Source: GCA-002050365 sp964237235 (GTDB lineage: Bacteria > Acidobacteriota > Blastocatellia > Pyrinomonadales > Pyrinomonadaceae). Taken from it: a stretch of 64,000 nt of DNA. The position numbers were made by a program, and so were the translations under genes. Location: positions 138,590 to 202,589 of the forward strand of contig CAXSGY010000005.1 of NCBI GenBank assembly GCA_964237235.1. The letters are read 5' to 3'. Each line of letters starts with the position of its first letter. The first letter of the stretch is position 1. The notes under the pieces were generated by a model. It ran no database searches and was not told the origin of the DNA. It saw only the letters and a list, made by a program, of their open reading frames with translations. Shown one piece after another: positions 7,807 to 16,542 of the stretch.

Positions 7807-10800
7807 TTAAAAATCGAATCTCATTCCGATCCGAATCGTGCGCTGACGATAAGTTCTGGTCGGAATCAGAAAGTTTTGATAATTTGTCCGCTGCGTCAGC
7901 GTCGGAGTCGCGCCGAGAGCGTTGAAATTGATAAACTCGGAGCCGAAACTGAAAACGGTCGCGTTGAAAATATTGCCGAATTCGATAATCGGTCGCAATT
8001 TGAAGCGTTCCGCAAATTTCCATTCTCTGGTCACGCTCATATCGAAGACGAACAAATTCGGTCCGGTGCCGGCGTTGCGCGGCAGATTTCCGCTGCGCGC
8101 GCCAATCGGCGGCAGCGAAAATTGCGCGGCGAGTTCAATCGGAAACGGTGTTCCCGGATCGCGGAATTTAATATCGCCGGTATTGCCGGTAAAATTCGGT
8201 CGGTCGGTGCTGACATCGTTGAGATTGCGGTCAACGCCGTAACCTAGATTGAAACGTGCCGCGCTGCCCAAACGAAGCAGCGGCGCGAATCTCAATTTAC
8301 CTACCCACCAAGGCGTGTCGAGAGTTCCTGACAAAGCGAAGCGGTGTCGTCTGTCCTGCAAAGACCTTGCCCATTCACGACCGAAATCGCCGTTTATTTC
8401 GGCGTTCGACGTATTGTTTAAGCCGTCTTCCTTCGTGCCGGAGAGCGTGTAGGCTGCCCGCAGAGTCATTCCGAAACCGCCGCCGAGCTTTCGGAAACGA
8501 CTGCGAAGCTCCAAGATCAATCCCTGATAAAAAGAATTGCCGATGGAAGAAACTCTTTCCGTTTCTTCGAGATTCGGATTCGATCTGAATTTCGCCACCG
8601 CCGCCAGAGCGATGCCGACCGGCGTTCCGACGGCGTTGCTGGCATCAACGGTCGCGGTTGAAGGCAGCGTGGTCGTGCTGTTGACGCTGTTCAAGTTGAC
8701 GATGCAGGTAACGTTCGCCGTCGTCGAACAAGTTCCGCCGGTCGAAGCCGCCGTTCCGGTCGAATCGTTCGCCGCGCCGAGAACGAAATTATACGTTCTG
8801 ACGGTTCCGTTGGTGTTCGTAAATCTGTACGGATTAGCCAGCAAATACGCGGTAAAATCGGCATAACCCGCCGGAACGACGGGCGCGTTCGGATTGAATT
8901 CGCGCCATAAATTCGCCGTTCGGTTGACGGTGTAATTCGCTTCAAAAACTAACCCTTTGCCGATTTCGCGCTCGAAACCGATGTTGAATTGATAGCTTTC
9001 GGGAATTTTCAAATTCGGGTCAATCGAACGCAGCGGATTGCTCGCGTTCGACGTGTTGTTCAAAAATCCGAGACTCGTCGCACAAGTCGCCGGTGCCGCC
9101 GTCGTGCCGCAGTTTGCCGACGCGATTGCGCTTCTCAAATCCGCGACGGACGCGAAACCTGTCGGAAATTGTTGGGCGATTTTAAGTAGAATTCCGGTGC
9201 GCCGCGCGTCGGTCGCCGAAACGCCGACGGTGTTCGTATCGAATTGAAATAAATTGCCCGAGCTGTTTTGGATAAAATCGCCGACCGTCCGAAGCAGAAC
9301 GCGATTGTAAAATAAACCCGCACCGAAACGCACGACGGTTTTGCCGGTTTTAAACGGATCGTAAGCGATGCCGATTCGCGGACCGACGTTATTATGATCG
9401 GAAATCGCCGTCTCCCTTTCAAAGCGCAATCCGTAACTGACGGTCAGATTGGAAATCGGTTTGAATTCGTCGTTGGCGAAAATTCCCCAATACGTATTTT
9501 TGACCGTTATATCGGTGCCGAAGTTCTGCCGAAAACGCGACAAAACGTTATTTTGATAATTCAAAACGCTGTTAAAATTAAAGGTTCCCGTCGCATCGCT
9601 CAGAGCGATTGACTGCGAATTGACGTTTTGCAAATCAAAGCCGGTTTTAATCGTGTGCGAGCCGACGATGTAGGTCAGCGAATCTTGAAACTGTAATCTT
9701 CTTTCCTTGCGGTTGCTGGCAAAACCCGTGTTCGAGCTGGTCGTCGAATTGCCGGCGATCAATGTCTGCACGCCGTTGCTGACCGGATTTCGGTAACTGA
9801 TTAAAACGACCGGATCGAACGGGTTATCCGTTTCGTAACTCGGCTTGAAACGCGACCATTGAAAGCGAAATTGATTGACCAATTTCGCGCCAAAAACCTG
9901 ATTGTCGGTAAAATTGAAAGCGTCGGTGTTGCTGTTTAGATTTTGCAGCGCGTCTTCGATGCGCGTGATTGATGCGCCTCTCTGACGACGGTTGTTTCTT
10001 CTTCCGAACTGATAGCCGAACGTCGTCGTGTTGTTTTTGAAAAGCTCGTGGTCAACTCGCGCCGTGACCACATTATTCGTATTCGGTGTCGCCAGCGTCA
10101 CGCTGTATGGAGCGACGAATCCCGCCGTCGGCGTTTGACCGTTGACACCGACGCAGGCGGGCGATGTCGAAGTCGTATCGGCATTATCGCAGGTGCGCGT
10201 CGTGCCGGTCGGAGTCGGCAATGTAAAACGCGAATTGGCGACGACGGGAATGTATGTGTCAATCAAAGAAGTGTCGTCGAGCTTATCGCGTTCGTAGGTC
10301 ACGGAGAAAAATGTTTTCCTTCTACCGTTGTAAAAATAAGGCACGACGACCGGACCGCTCAGTGTAAAACCCGGATTATAATCGGTAAAAGGCAGCCGCC
10401 CGAGCGGACTTCGCAAAACGGTTCCGTCGGCGTTGTAAAAAGTCAGATTGTTGTAATAAGTGTTGGCGTTCAGATTGGCATCGCGGAAAAAGAAAAAGGC
10501 GCGCCCGCGAAATTTTTTCGTTCCCGCGCGGGTGCGCAAATTGACGCGACCGCCCGAAGCGCGTCCGTATTCGGAGGAAAATTGATTGGTGATGACTTGC
10601 ACTTCCGCGACGGATTCGAGCGACGGCTGAAATCGGTCCTGCGCCGAAAGATCGTCGTTGTTGTCCAAACCGTCAATCGTAATGTTGTTCGAATAAGACG
10701 CGCCGCCGGACAGGGAAAAATTCCCTTGTTCCGCCGGCGTGCCGCGCGGATCGGCATTGCGGTCTTCGGCTAAATCTCTGGTCGAGAGCGATTCTTCCGC

Positions 10801-11313
10801 CGTGCCGCCCAGAGTTAAAACCAAATCGAGGGCGTTGCGCGAGTTGTTCGGAATTTCTTCGATTTCCCGTTCGGTGATCGTTCCGCCGACAATCGTGCGG
10901 CTCGTATCAATCTGCGCCGAGTCTTCTTCGATGGTGATCGTTTGTTCGGCGACGACGCTGCCCGGCGCGAGCGAAAAATCGAGCCGGACGTTTTGACCGG
11001 CGACGGTCTGCAGATCAATTTTATTCTGCGTGCCGAAATTAGTTTGCGACGCGCTGACTTTGTAAAGTCCGGGTTGTAATTGAACGATGCGGTAACGTCC
11101 TTCGTCGTCGGTCACGACGGTGCGCTCGATGTTGGTTGTGACGAGCGTCGCCGTGACGGACGCGCCGACAATCGGCGCGTTATTCGAATCAACGATTTTG
11201 CCGGAAATCGTTACGGTATCGAGGTCCTGGGCAAACGCGGTCGCGGCGAAAGCGACGACTGCCAGACAAAATGAGCAAAAGACAGGCGCAGTCCTGCTTG
11301 AAAGATTTTTCAT
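7807..11313 (-). CDS. TonB-dependent outer-membrane receptor, Oar/CarA-like
   Basis: This 1168-residue protein is a predicted outer-membrane beta-barrel. A signal peptide (residues about 1-30, ending AATAFAQ) is followed by a carboxypeptidase regulatory-like beta-sandwich (VTISGKIVDSNNAPIVGASV), a plug domain (NNSRNALDLVLTLGG, NNITIDGLDNND, QFSSEYGRASGGRVN) and a long barrel ending in Phe (RIGMRFDF), typical for BamA recognition. The architecture is the large Oar type widespread in acidobacteria; substrates are often peptides or glycans but cannot be told here. I chose the ATG at 11313 because GGAG lies 5-8 bases upstream of it; an upstream TTG would overlap that site. It is monocistronic in appearance. 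Confidence 0.9.
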   Translation of the reverse strand: MKNLSSRTAPVFCSFCLAVVAFAATAFAQDLDTVTISGKIVDSNNAPIVGASVTATLVTTNIERTVVTDDEGRYRIVQLQPGLYKVSASQTNFGTQNKIDLQTVAGQNVRLDFSLAPGSVVAEQTITIEEDSAQIDTSRTIVGGTITEREIEEIPNNSRNALDLVLTLGGTAEESLSTRDLAEDRNADPRGTPAEQGNFSLSGGASYSNNITIDGLDNNDDLSAQDRFQPSLESVAEVQVITNQFSSEYGRASGGRVNLRTRAGTKKFRGRAFFFFRDANLNANTYYNNLTFYNADGTVLRSPLGRLPFTDYNPGFTLSGPVVVPYFYNGRRKTFFSVTYERDKLDDTSLIDTYIPVVANSRFTLPTPTGTTRTCDNADTTSTSPACVGVNGQTPTAGFVAPYSVTLATPNTNNVVTARVDHELFKNNTTTFGYQFGRRNNRRQRGASITRIEDALQNLNSNTDAFNFTDNQVFGAKLVNQFRFQWSRFKPSYETDNPFDPVVLISYRNPVSNGVQTLIAGNSTTSSNTGFASNRKERRLQFQDSLTYIVGSHTIKTGFDLQNVNSQSIALSDATGTFNFNSVLNYQNNVLSRFRQNFGTDITVKNTYWGIFANDEFKPISNLTVSYGLRFERETAISDHNNVGPRIGIAYDPFKTGKTVVRFGAGLFYNRVLLRTVGDFIQNSSGNLFQFDTNTVGVSATDARRTGILLKIAQQFPTGFASVADLRSAIASANCGTTAAPATCATSLGFLNNTSNASNPLRSIDPNLKIPESYQFNIGFEREIGKGLVFEANYTVNRTANLWREFNPNAPVVPAGYADFTAYLLANPYRFTNTNGTVRTYNFVLGAANDSTGTAASTGGTCSTTANVTCIVNLNSVNSTTTLPSTATVDASNAVGTPVGIALAAVAKFRSNPNLEETERVSSIGNSFYQGLILELRSRFRKLGGGFGMTLRAAYTLSGTKEDGLNNTSNAEINGDFGREWARSLQDRRHRFALSGTLDTPWWVGKLRFAPLLRLGSAARFNLGYGVDRNLNDVSTDRPNFTGNTGDIKFRDPGTPFPIELAAQFSLPPIGARSGNLPRNAGTGPNLFVFDMSVTREWKFAERFKLRPIIEFGNIFNATVFSFGSEFINFNALGATPTLTQRTNYQNFLIPTRTYRQRTIRIGMRFDF

Positions 11314-11429
11314 TTTTTTCTCCAATTAAATTTTAGAATGCTTGAGAATTTGGGGTTGGTGTATTCTTACCCAATTCTTTCTAAAATTCAAATCGGAAAA
11401 GCGGGTTTGTGGTTGGATGGACGGTCGGG

Positions 11430-11825
11430 CTATTCTTCGTCGCGGCGGATGATTCTTGTTACGCTGAGGCGCGAAATCGGAATTAAGGCTTCGCGTTCGG
11501 AGAGTAAATCGTTTTGCTGGGCGAATTGCTCGCCGTGTTCGCGCAGATATTCAAAAAAGCGTTCAAATTCGCTCTGCATTTTGTCCATCTTTTCGCGCAT
11601 ATTGAGAATAATTTCCACGCCCGCCAGATTTACGCCCAAATCGCGCGTCAGCGATAAAATAATTTCCAGACGCTCGATGTCCGCGTCTTCGTAGAGGCGC
11701 GTGTTGCCGTCCGAGCGCGACGGTTTCAGCAATCCTTCGCGTTCGTAGAGCCGCAAAGTCTGCGGATGAATCTCGAAAAGCTCCGCGACCGCGCTGATTG
11801 TGTAAGTTTTAATCTTCCTTTTCAT
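11430..11825 (-). CDS. hspR: Heat-shock repressor HspR, MerR family
   Basis: The 131-residue product has an N-terminal MerR winged helix (TISAVAELFEIHPQTLRLYEREGLL, then SRSDGNTRLYEDADIERL), in which HPQTLR-YE is the HspR hallmark, followed by a dimerisation helix. HspR represses the dnaK operon by binding HAIR operators and uses DnaK as co-repressor. It is the last gene after dnaK, the toxin-antitoxin pair and dnaJ, the same end position as in actinobacterial dnaK-grpE-dnaJ-hspR operons. A HAIR-like site overlaps the dnaK promoter at 15896-15916, giving a feedback loop. A 170-bp repeat hairpin separates it from dnaJ. Confidence 0.92.
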   Translation of the reverse strand: MKRKIKTYTISAVAELFEIHPQTLRLYEREGLLKPSRSDGNTRLYEDADIERLEIILSLTRDLGVNLAGVEIILNMREKMDKMQSEFERFFEYLREHGEQFAQQNDLLSEREALIPISRLSVTRIIRRDEE

Positions 11826-11993
11826 AACTTGATAGTTGGTGGAAAGTTATGGGAAGTTGCGGAAAGTTACAGATAGTTGCAGAGTTAGAAACTCTCCTTT
11901 AACTTTCCGGCACTTCCTATAACTTCCTGCAACTTCCTGCAACTTCCTGCAACTTCCTGCAACTTCCCATAACTTTCCGCAACTGTCTGTAAC
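11826..11993. repeat. 10-bp tandem repeat hairpin between dnaJ and hspR
   Basis: The right arm has four perfect tandem copies of AACTTCCTGC (about 11921-11964) with diverged copies on both sides. The left arm (about 11838-11885) has inverted, more diverged copies (GGAAAGTTAT, GGGAAGTTGC, GGAAAGTTAC). A short internal hairpin AGAGTTAGAAACTCT sits near the centre. The whole can fold into a long imperfect stem within the presumed dnaJ-hspR transcript. Confidence 0.85.
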
Positions 11994-13178
11994 TCATTCC
12001 AAACCCATCGCGCTGCGCGGATTTTCGGCGTTCGCTTTTTCAAACGAGCGTAGAATTTCCTTCGATTCTTCGCTGATGACGCGCGGCAGAACGATTTTGA
12101 CTTCGATAAACTGGTCGCCGCGCGCCGACGAATTTCTCAGAGACGGAAAGCCGCGCTCGCGCAGACGAAATTTTTGACCCGATTCGGTTCCGGCGGGAAT
12201 TTTCAACTGCGCTTTGCCTTCGACGGTCGGCACTTCGATCTTCGCGCCGAGAGCGGCTTCCGGCACGGTAATCGGCACCGTTACGTAGATATTGTCGCCT
12301 TTGCGCGTAAAAAATTTATGCTTGCCGACGTTCGTCAGTATAAACAAATCGCCCGGCTCCGCGCCCAAACGTCCGCCCTGTCCTTTTTTCGGAATGCGGA
12401 CTCTCGAACCCATATCAACGCCCGCCGGAATGCGGACTTTGACCTGTTCGGTTTTCGGCGTAACGCCTTTGCCTTGACACTGCGAACACGGTTCGCGCCG
12501 TCGTCCCGTTCCGTCGCAATCGGGGCAGGTCTGCGCGAACTGCAATCGTCCGCCCTGTCTCTGGACTTGCCCCGTGCCTTTGCACGTCGGACAAGTAATA
12601 ATCGCGCCGCCCGTGTCGCCCGCGCCCTGACAGCGCGAACACTGCTCGCTGCGATGAACGGTGATGTTCGTCGTTAAACCGGTAAACGATTCTTCAAAGC
12701 TCAAGGCGAGCGGCATTTCAATATCCGCGCCTTTTTTGGGCATTGCCCGCGGCGGTTCAGGTTCGCGCGCCGCACTTTTTGAACTTCCGCCGCCGCCGAA
12801 AAGGTCAGAGAAAATATCACGGAACGAAGAGCCGCCGCCCGAGCCGCCCGGCTCGAAATTAAAGCCGGAAAAATCGAAGTTGCTCGCGTTGCCGGCTCCA
12901 CCGCCGGTCGAACCTGCGCCGTAGCTCGCGCCGTAAGGCGAATTCACGTCGAGATTGTCGGCGTAATAACCGAAACGGTCGAACACCTTACGCTTTTTCT
13001 CGTCGGATAAAACGTCGTAGGCTTCCTGAATTTCCTTAAATTTTTCCTCGGCTGTCTTATCGTTCGGATTAACGTCCGGGTGATATTTCCGCGCCAGTTT
13101 GCGATACGATTTTTTAATCTCGTCCGCCTTCGCGTCCTTTTTTAAGCCGAGAATTTGGTAATAATCTTTTTTTGCCAT
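11994..13178 (-). CDS. dnaJ: Chaperone DnaJ (Hsp40)
   Basis: Co-chaperone that delivers clients to DnaK and stimulates its ATPase. The J domain is at residues 1-70 with the HPD motif at 33-35. A Gly/Phe-rich region (about 80-135) is followed by four zinc-finger repeats CSRCQGAG, CPTCKGTG, CPDCDGTG and CSQCQGKG, and a C-terminal client-binding domain, so it is a full type I DnaJ of normal length (394 residues). It lies on the dnaK strand but is separated from dnaK by a toxin-antitoxin pair. No grpE is present in the window. The ATG at 13178 is the only sensible start. Confidence 0.97.
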   Translation of the reverse strand: MAKKDYYQILGLKKDAKADEIKKSYRKLARKYHPDVNPNDKTAEEKFKEIQEAYDVLSDEKKRKVFDRFGYYADNLDVNSPYGASYGAGSTGGGAGNASNFDFSGFNFEPGGSGGGSSFRDIFSDLFGGGGSSKSAAREPEPPRAMPKKGADIEMPLALSFEESFTGLTTNITVHRSEQCSRCQGAGDTGGAIITCPTCKGTGQVQRQGGRLQFAQTCPDCDGTGRRREPCSQCQGKGVTPKTEQVKVRIPAGVDMGSRVRIPKKGQGGRLGAEPGDLFILTNVGKHKFFTRKGDNIYVTVPITVPEAALGAKIEVPTVEGKAQLKIPAGTESGQKFRLRERGFPSLRNSSARGDQFIEVKIVLPRVISEESKEILRSFEKANAENPRSAMGLE

Positions 13179-13223
13179 TTCAAAAATTTACTGACTATCG
13201 CTTCGGACTTTTCTTTTTATCAA

Positions 13224-13544
13224 TTACAAAAACTTCAGTCCGAATGTAAATTCGATTGCCTGCCTGATTTCGTGCATTCTTTCAGGCGAAAGATGGATGA
13301 TTGGAGAACCGATTTTATCTTTTTGGACCGTTTGAATCGAAGCCAAATTCACAACGCACGCTTCCCGCATTCCGTCTGATTCGTCTAACACGACCTGCGA
13401 ATCGGCATTTCGTATCGTTGTCGTAATTGGCGCGATGGTTACGGCGTTAAAGTCGGGGATAAGAACGCTTCTGGTCAAAATTACACACGGTCTTTTTTTA
13501 TCGGGTGCTTTGAAAATGTAATTGCAGACATCGCCTTGGATCAT
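13224..13544 (-). CDS. PemK/MazF-type toxin (probable endoribonuclease)
   Basis: The 106-residue product begins IQGDVCNYIFKAPDKKRPCVILTR and continues with TIAPITTTIRNADSQVVLDESDG and VNLASIQTVQKDKIG, the MazF/PemK fold signature (GDV at the start, RP-VI, the ATxxI-like strand and the N-x-xxIxTVxKxxI strand). Such proteins are mRNA interferases neutralised by an adjacent antitoxin. Its start overlaps the antitoxin stop by 4 bp (ATGA), indicating translational coupling. The pair sits between dnaK and dnaJ on the same strand, an unusual place. Confidence 0.85.
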   Translation of the reverse strand: MIQGDVCNYIFKAPDKKRPCVILTRSVLIPDFNAVTIAPITTTIRNADSQVVLDESDGMREACVVNLASIQTVQKDKIGSPIIHLSPERMHEIRQAIEFTFGLKFL

Positions 13545-13777
13545 TCATCCTCCCAAACTTGTTCGTCCAACCAAATTTCGTATTCTTCGGGTTGCTGGGG
13601 AAACTTGCGATACGCCTCCAGAGTCCTTCTTACCTTTTCCTCATCGCCGGCAATTTCTTCTTTTTGTTTTATAATTTGGCGCAAAGAAGAATTTACAAAC
13701 TCAGTCGGGCTTTCTTTTTTATTCTCGGCAATTTTGACGATTTTCTCAGCCAAACTCTCTTCAATAGTAATTTGCAT
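13541..13777 (-). CDS. Antitoxin partner of the PemK/MazF-type toxin
   Basis: A 78-residue protein directly upstream of and overlapping the toxin gene. The N-terminal half (MQITIEESLAEKIVKIAENK, then SPTEFVNSSLRQIIKQ) has the ribbon-helix-helix pattern of CopG-like antitoxins. The acidic, Trp-containing C-terminus (QPEEYEIWLDEQVWEDE) is suited to wrapping around a toxin. No DNA target can be assigned. Assignment rests mainly on the operon and size. Confidence 0.8.
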   Translation of the reverse strand: MQITIEESLAEKIVKIAENKKESPTEFVNSSLRQIIKQKEEIAGDEEKVRRTLEAYRKFPQQPEEYEIWLDEQVWEDE

Positions 13778-13794
13778 AGCTCTCGAAGTATTGC

Positions 13795-13869
13795 AAAATC
13801 AGCCGTTGTCTGCAACGAATTACAATCCAACGGCTGATTTTCAAACGAAGCGTAAAAATCTTTTACGCT
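13795..13869 (-). terminator. Two stem-loops after dnaK
   Basis: A 9-bp stem AGCGTAAAA/TTTTACGCT (13849-13857 with 13861-13869) lies directly after the dnaK stop. A 14-bp stem AAAATCAGCCGTTG/CAACGGCTGATTTT (13795-13808 with 13828-13841) follows on the minus strand. Together they could terminate most dnaK transcripts and lower expression of the toxin-antitoxin, dnaJ and hspR genes beyond. Confidence 0.6.
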
Positions 13870-15804
13870 TTACTTTTTCTCTTCGTCAACGTCAACGTAT
13901 TCGGCATCAATCACGTTGTCGTCGCCGCCGCTCGAAGACGAAGTGTTCGCGTCCGCGCCCGCGCTGGCTGAACTCGCCTGTTCTTCGGTCGGCGCGTCGG
14001 TTGCGCCCTGCTGACTGTATAAAACTTCAGCCAGCTTGTGCGAAGCGGTTTGCAGACGGTTGAAGGCGTTGTCCATCGCGCCCGTGTCTTCGCCCGCGAG
14101 CGCGGTTTTCGATTCGCTGATCGCCGCTTCTAGTTCGCCCGCCGCGCCCGCATCGAGTTTTTCCTTGTTTTCGCCGAACGATTTTTCGACCGAATAAACC
14201 AGCCCGTCGAGACGGTTTCTCGCTTCGATCACTTCTTTACGTTTCGCGTCTTCGCCCGAATGCGATTCGGCATCCTTCATCATCTTGTCAATTTCTTCCT
14301 TCGACAGACCGCTCGAAGCCGTAATCGTAATCTTCTGTTCGCGTCCGGTGCCGACATCTTTCGCCGAAACATTGACGATGCCGTTCGCGTCAATGTCGAA
14401 TGTCACTTCGACCTGCGGAACGCCGCGCGGCGCGGGCGGAATGCCGACCAAATGAAACTTGCCGAGCGTTTTGTTGTCGCCCGCCATCGGTCGCTCGCCC
14501 TGCAAAACGTGGACTTCGACCGACGTTTGATTGTCCGAAGCGGTCGAAAAGATTTCCGATTTGCGCGTCGGAATTGTCGTGTTGCGCGTAATCATTCCGG
14601 TCATCACGCCGCCTAAAGTTTCGATGCCTAAGCTAAGAGGCGTTACGTCCAACAACAAAATGTCGGTTTTTTCGCCGCCCAATACTCCGGCTTGCACTGC
14701 CGCGCCTAAAGCCACGACTTCATCGGGATTAACCGTTTTGTTCGGGTCTTTGCCGAAGAAGTCCTTGACCATTTCCTGAACTTTCGGGATGCGGGTCGAA
14801 CCGCCGACGAGAACGATTTCGTCAATGTTTTTGGCTTCGAGTCCGGCATCTTTAATTGCCTGTTCGACCGGCGGCATCAAACGCTTCAAAAGCGGCTCGA
14901 CGAGTGCTTCAAATTTCGCTCTGGTCAGTTTGATCACCAGATGCTTCGGACCCGATTGGTCAGCTGTAATAAACGGCAGGTTGATTTCGGTTTCCATCGC
15001 CGACGACAATTCGATTTTCGCTTTTTCGCCCGCTTCTTTGAGACGCTGCAAAGCCATCTTGTCGTTCGTTAAATCAATGCCCTGATCTTTTTTGAATTCG
15101 TCAATAATCCACTTCACCAACGCTTCGTCAACGTCGTCGCCGCCTAAATGCGTGTCGCCGTTCGTTGATTTAACTTCGACCACGCCTTCGCCGACTTCCA
15201 AAATCGAAATGTCGAACGTGCCGCCGCCGAAGTCGAAAACCGCGATGGTTTCTTCCTTCTTTTTGTCCAAACCGTAAGCGAGCGCGGCTGCCGTCGGTTC
15301 GTTGACGATTCGCATCACTTCGAGACCGGCGATTTTGCCCGCGTCTTTCGTCGCCTGTCTTTGCGCGTCATTAAAATACGCCGGAACGGTGATGACGGCT
15401 TTATCAACCTTCGCGCCGAGATAATCCTCCGCCGCCTTTTTCAATTTCTGCAAAACCATCGCCGAAATTTCCGGCGGGCTGTATGATTTCCCCTGCGCGT
15501 CAATTTTCACGTCGCTGTTGCCGGCTTTTTCTACTTTAAACGGCACCTGTTTCATTTCGCCGCCGACTTCGTCAAACTTACGACCGATAAAACGCTTGAC
15601 CGAATACAAAGTATTTTCCGGGTTCGTGACCGCCTGACGTTTCGCCACCTGACCGACCAGACGATTGCCGTCTTTCGTAAAAGCGACGACCGAAGGCGTT
15701 GTTCGTCCGCCTTCTTCATTCGTAATGACGACCGGCTCGCCGCCTTCCATCACGGCGACGACCGAATTGGTAGTTCCTAAATCAATTCCAATAATTTTAC
15801 TCAT
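13870..15804 (-). CDS. dnaK: Chaperone DnaK (Hsp70)
   Basis: ATP-dependent Hsp70 chaperone of 644 residues, the normal length. The nucleotide-binding domain shows IIGIDLGTTNSVVAVMEGG at the N-terminus, VPAYFNDAQRQATKDAG, VNEPTAAALAYGL, FDFGGGTFDIS and LVGGSTRIPKVQ. The substrate domain starts after the linker DILLLDVTPLSLGIE, and the tail is acidic (EYVDVDEEKK). It is preceded by an almost consensus sigma-70 promoter overlapped by a HAIR-type HspR operator, so heat-shock control through HspR is expected. Downstream on the same strand come the toxin-antitoxin pair, dnaJ and hspR. Confidence 0.98.
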   Translation of the reverse strand: MSKIIGIDLGTTNSVVAVMEGGEPVVITNEEGGRTTPSVVAFTKDGNRLVGQVAKRQAVTNPENTLYSVKRFIGRKFDEVGGEMKQVPFKVEKAGNSDVKIDAQGKSYSPPEISAMVLQKLKKAAEDYLGAKVDKAVITVPAYFNDAQRQATKDAGKIAGLEVMRIVNEPTAAALAYGLDKKKEETIAVFDFGGGTFDISILEVGEGVVEVKSTNGDTHLGGDDVDEALVKWIIDEFKKDQGIDLTNDKMALQRLKEAGEKAKIELSSAMETEINLPFITADQSGPKHLVIKLTRAKFEALVEPLLKRLMPPVEQAIKDAGLEAKNIDEIVLVGGSTRIPKVQEMVKDFFGKDPNKTVNPDEVVALGAAVQAGVLGGEKTDILLLDVTPLSLGIETLGGVMTGMITRNTTIPTRKSEIFSTASDNQTSVEVHVLQGERPMAGDNKTLGKFHLVGIPPAPRGVPQVEVTFDIDANGIVNVSAKDVGTGREQKITITASSGLSKEEIDKMMKDAESHSGEDAKRKEVIEARNRLDGLVYSVEKSFGENKEKLDAGAAGELEAAISESKTALAGEDTGAMDNAFNRLQTASHKLAEVLYSQQGATDAPTEEQASSASAGADANTSSSSGGDDNVIDAEYVDVDEEKK

Positions 15805-15886
15805 CTCTAAATTTCTCCAAATAAAAAAGAATTTCTCGCCTTAACTTATATAAAGATAAAACTCCTGCTTTCTTGAGCTAATAAAG

Positions 15887-15915
15887 ATTATAAGACTTGA
15901 GTGTGTTCTTGTCAA
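15887..15915 (-). promoter_or_regulatory. dnaK promoter, TTGACA-N17-TATAAT
   Basis: On the minus strand TTGACA (15915-15910) and TATAAT (15892-15887) are both perfect consensus hexamers with the ideal 17-bp spacer. The start codon is about 80 bases further on. A promoter this strong needs repression, which the overlapping HAIR site can provide. Confidence 0.85.
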
Positions 15916-15916
15916 G
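15896..15916. promoter_or_regulatory. HAIR-like HspR operator overlapping the dnaK promoter
   Basis: The sequence CTTGAGT-N7-TGTCAAG fits the HAIR consensus CTTGAGT-N7-ACTCAAG with one perfect arm and 5 of 7 bases in the other. It covers the -35 box and most of the spacer. A further half-site CTTGAG is at 15872-15877. The matching regulator hspR lies in the same gene cluster. The consensus is known from actinobacteria and Helicobacter; binding here is inferred. Confidence 0.8.
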
Positions 15917-15951
15917 TTTAGTGAGCAGCAATAAATAAGATATATTTGAGT

Positions 15952-16542
15952 TTACTTAATGTGGTTTTGTTCGTCATTTTTCATCAATTTGGCGACGAAA
16001 TAAATATAATGAAGCCCCGAAAGAAAGGCGAAAAGGGCGACCGTAAAATAAATCGTCGGCAAATAATAGCCGCTCAAATTCGGATAGACGGCGGCAAATA
16101 AAATAACGACGATTGCCGTAATTTGCACAAAAGTCGAGGCTTTGCCGAGAAACGAAGGCTTGAAACCGCGAAAGTCGGTGATGATAAAAATCGCCAGAGC
16201 GACCGTGACGATTAAAACGTCGCGCCCGATGACGGCGGCTGTCACCCAGAACGGAACGGGAAAATGTTTATTATCGGCGGGCAGAACGTGCGGCAGAGTG
16301 AGAATAATAAATGCGGCGGTCATCAAAAGTTTATCGGCAATCGGATCGAGAATCGTGCCGAGTTCCGATTGCTGATTAAAGCGTCGGGCGACGAATCCGT
16401 CAATGCCGTCGGAAATTCCGGCGAAGAAAAATACGAATAAAGCCCAGCCGAAATAACCGTAAAACAAAAGGCTTGCGAAAACCGGAATCAGAGCCATTCG
16501 CAAAAACGTGAGCAGGTTTGGAATTGTTAAAATGTTATTCAT
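15952..16542 (-). CDS. pgsA: CDP-diacylglycerol--glycerol-3-phosphate 3-phosphatidyltransferase
   Basis: Integral membrane enzyme that makes phosphatidylglycerol phosphate, the committed step of phosphatidylglycerol and cardiolipin synthesis. The CDP-alcohol phosphatidyltransferase motif DGx2ARx8Gx3Dx3D is exact at residues 48-70. The length (196 residues), several hydrophobic helices and the N-terminal NILTIPNLLTFLRM stretch all fit PgsA. The C-terminus (KNDEQNHIK) is hydrophilic. It shares its direction with the metallophosphoesterase gene upstream, from which a repeat hairpin separates it. Confidence 0.93.
   Translation of the reverse strand: MNNILTIPNLLTFLRMALIPVFASLLFYGYFGWALFVFFFAGISDGIDGFVARRFNQQSELGTILDPIADKLLMTAAFIILTLPHVLPADNKHFPVPFWVTAAVIGRDVLIVTVALAIFIITDFRGFKPSFLGKASTFVQITAIVVILFAAVYPNLSGYYLPTIYFTVALFAFLSGLHYIYFVAKLMKNDEQNHIK

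Noticed and set aside
10048..10773. Long plus-strand frame (241 codons) opposite the first TonB receptor
   Set aside because: It is rich in Arg and lacks any domain; it is the antisense shadow of the well-supported receptor gene. The same applies to other long frames opposite smc, dnaK and dnaJ.
11905..11990. Regularly repeated AACTTCCTGC units, first suspected to be a CRISPR array
   Set aside because: The units are 10 bp and directly adjacent without spacers, the left side holds inverted copies, and no cas gene is near. It is a tandem-repeat hairpin.
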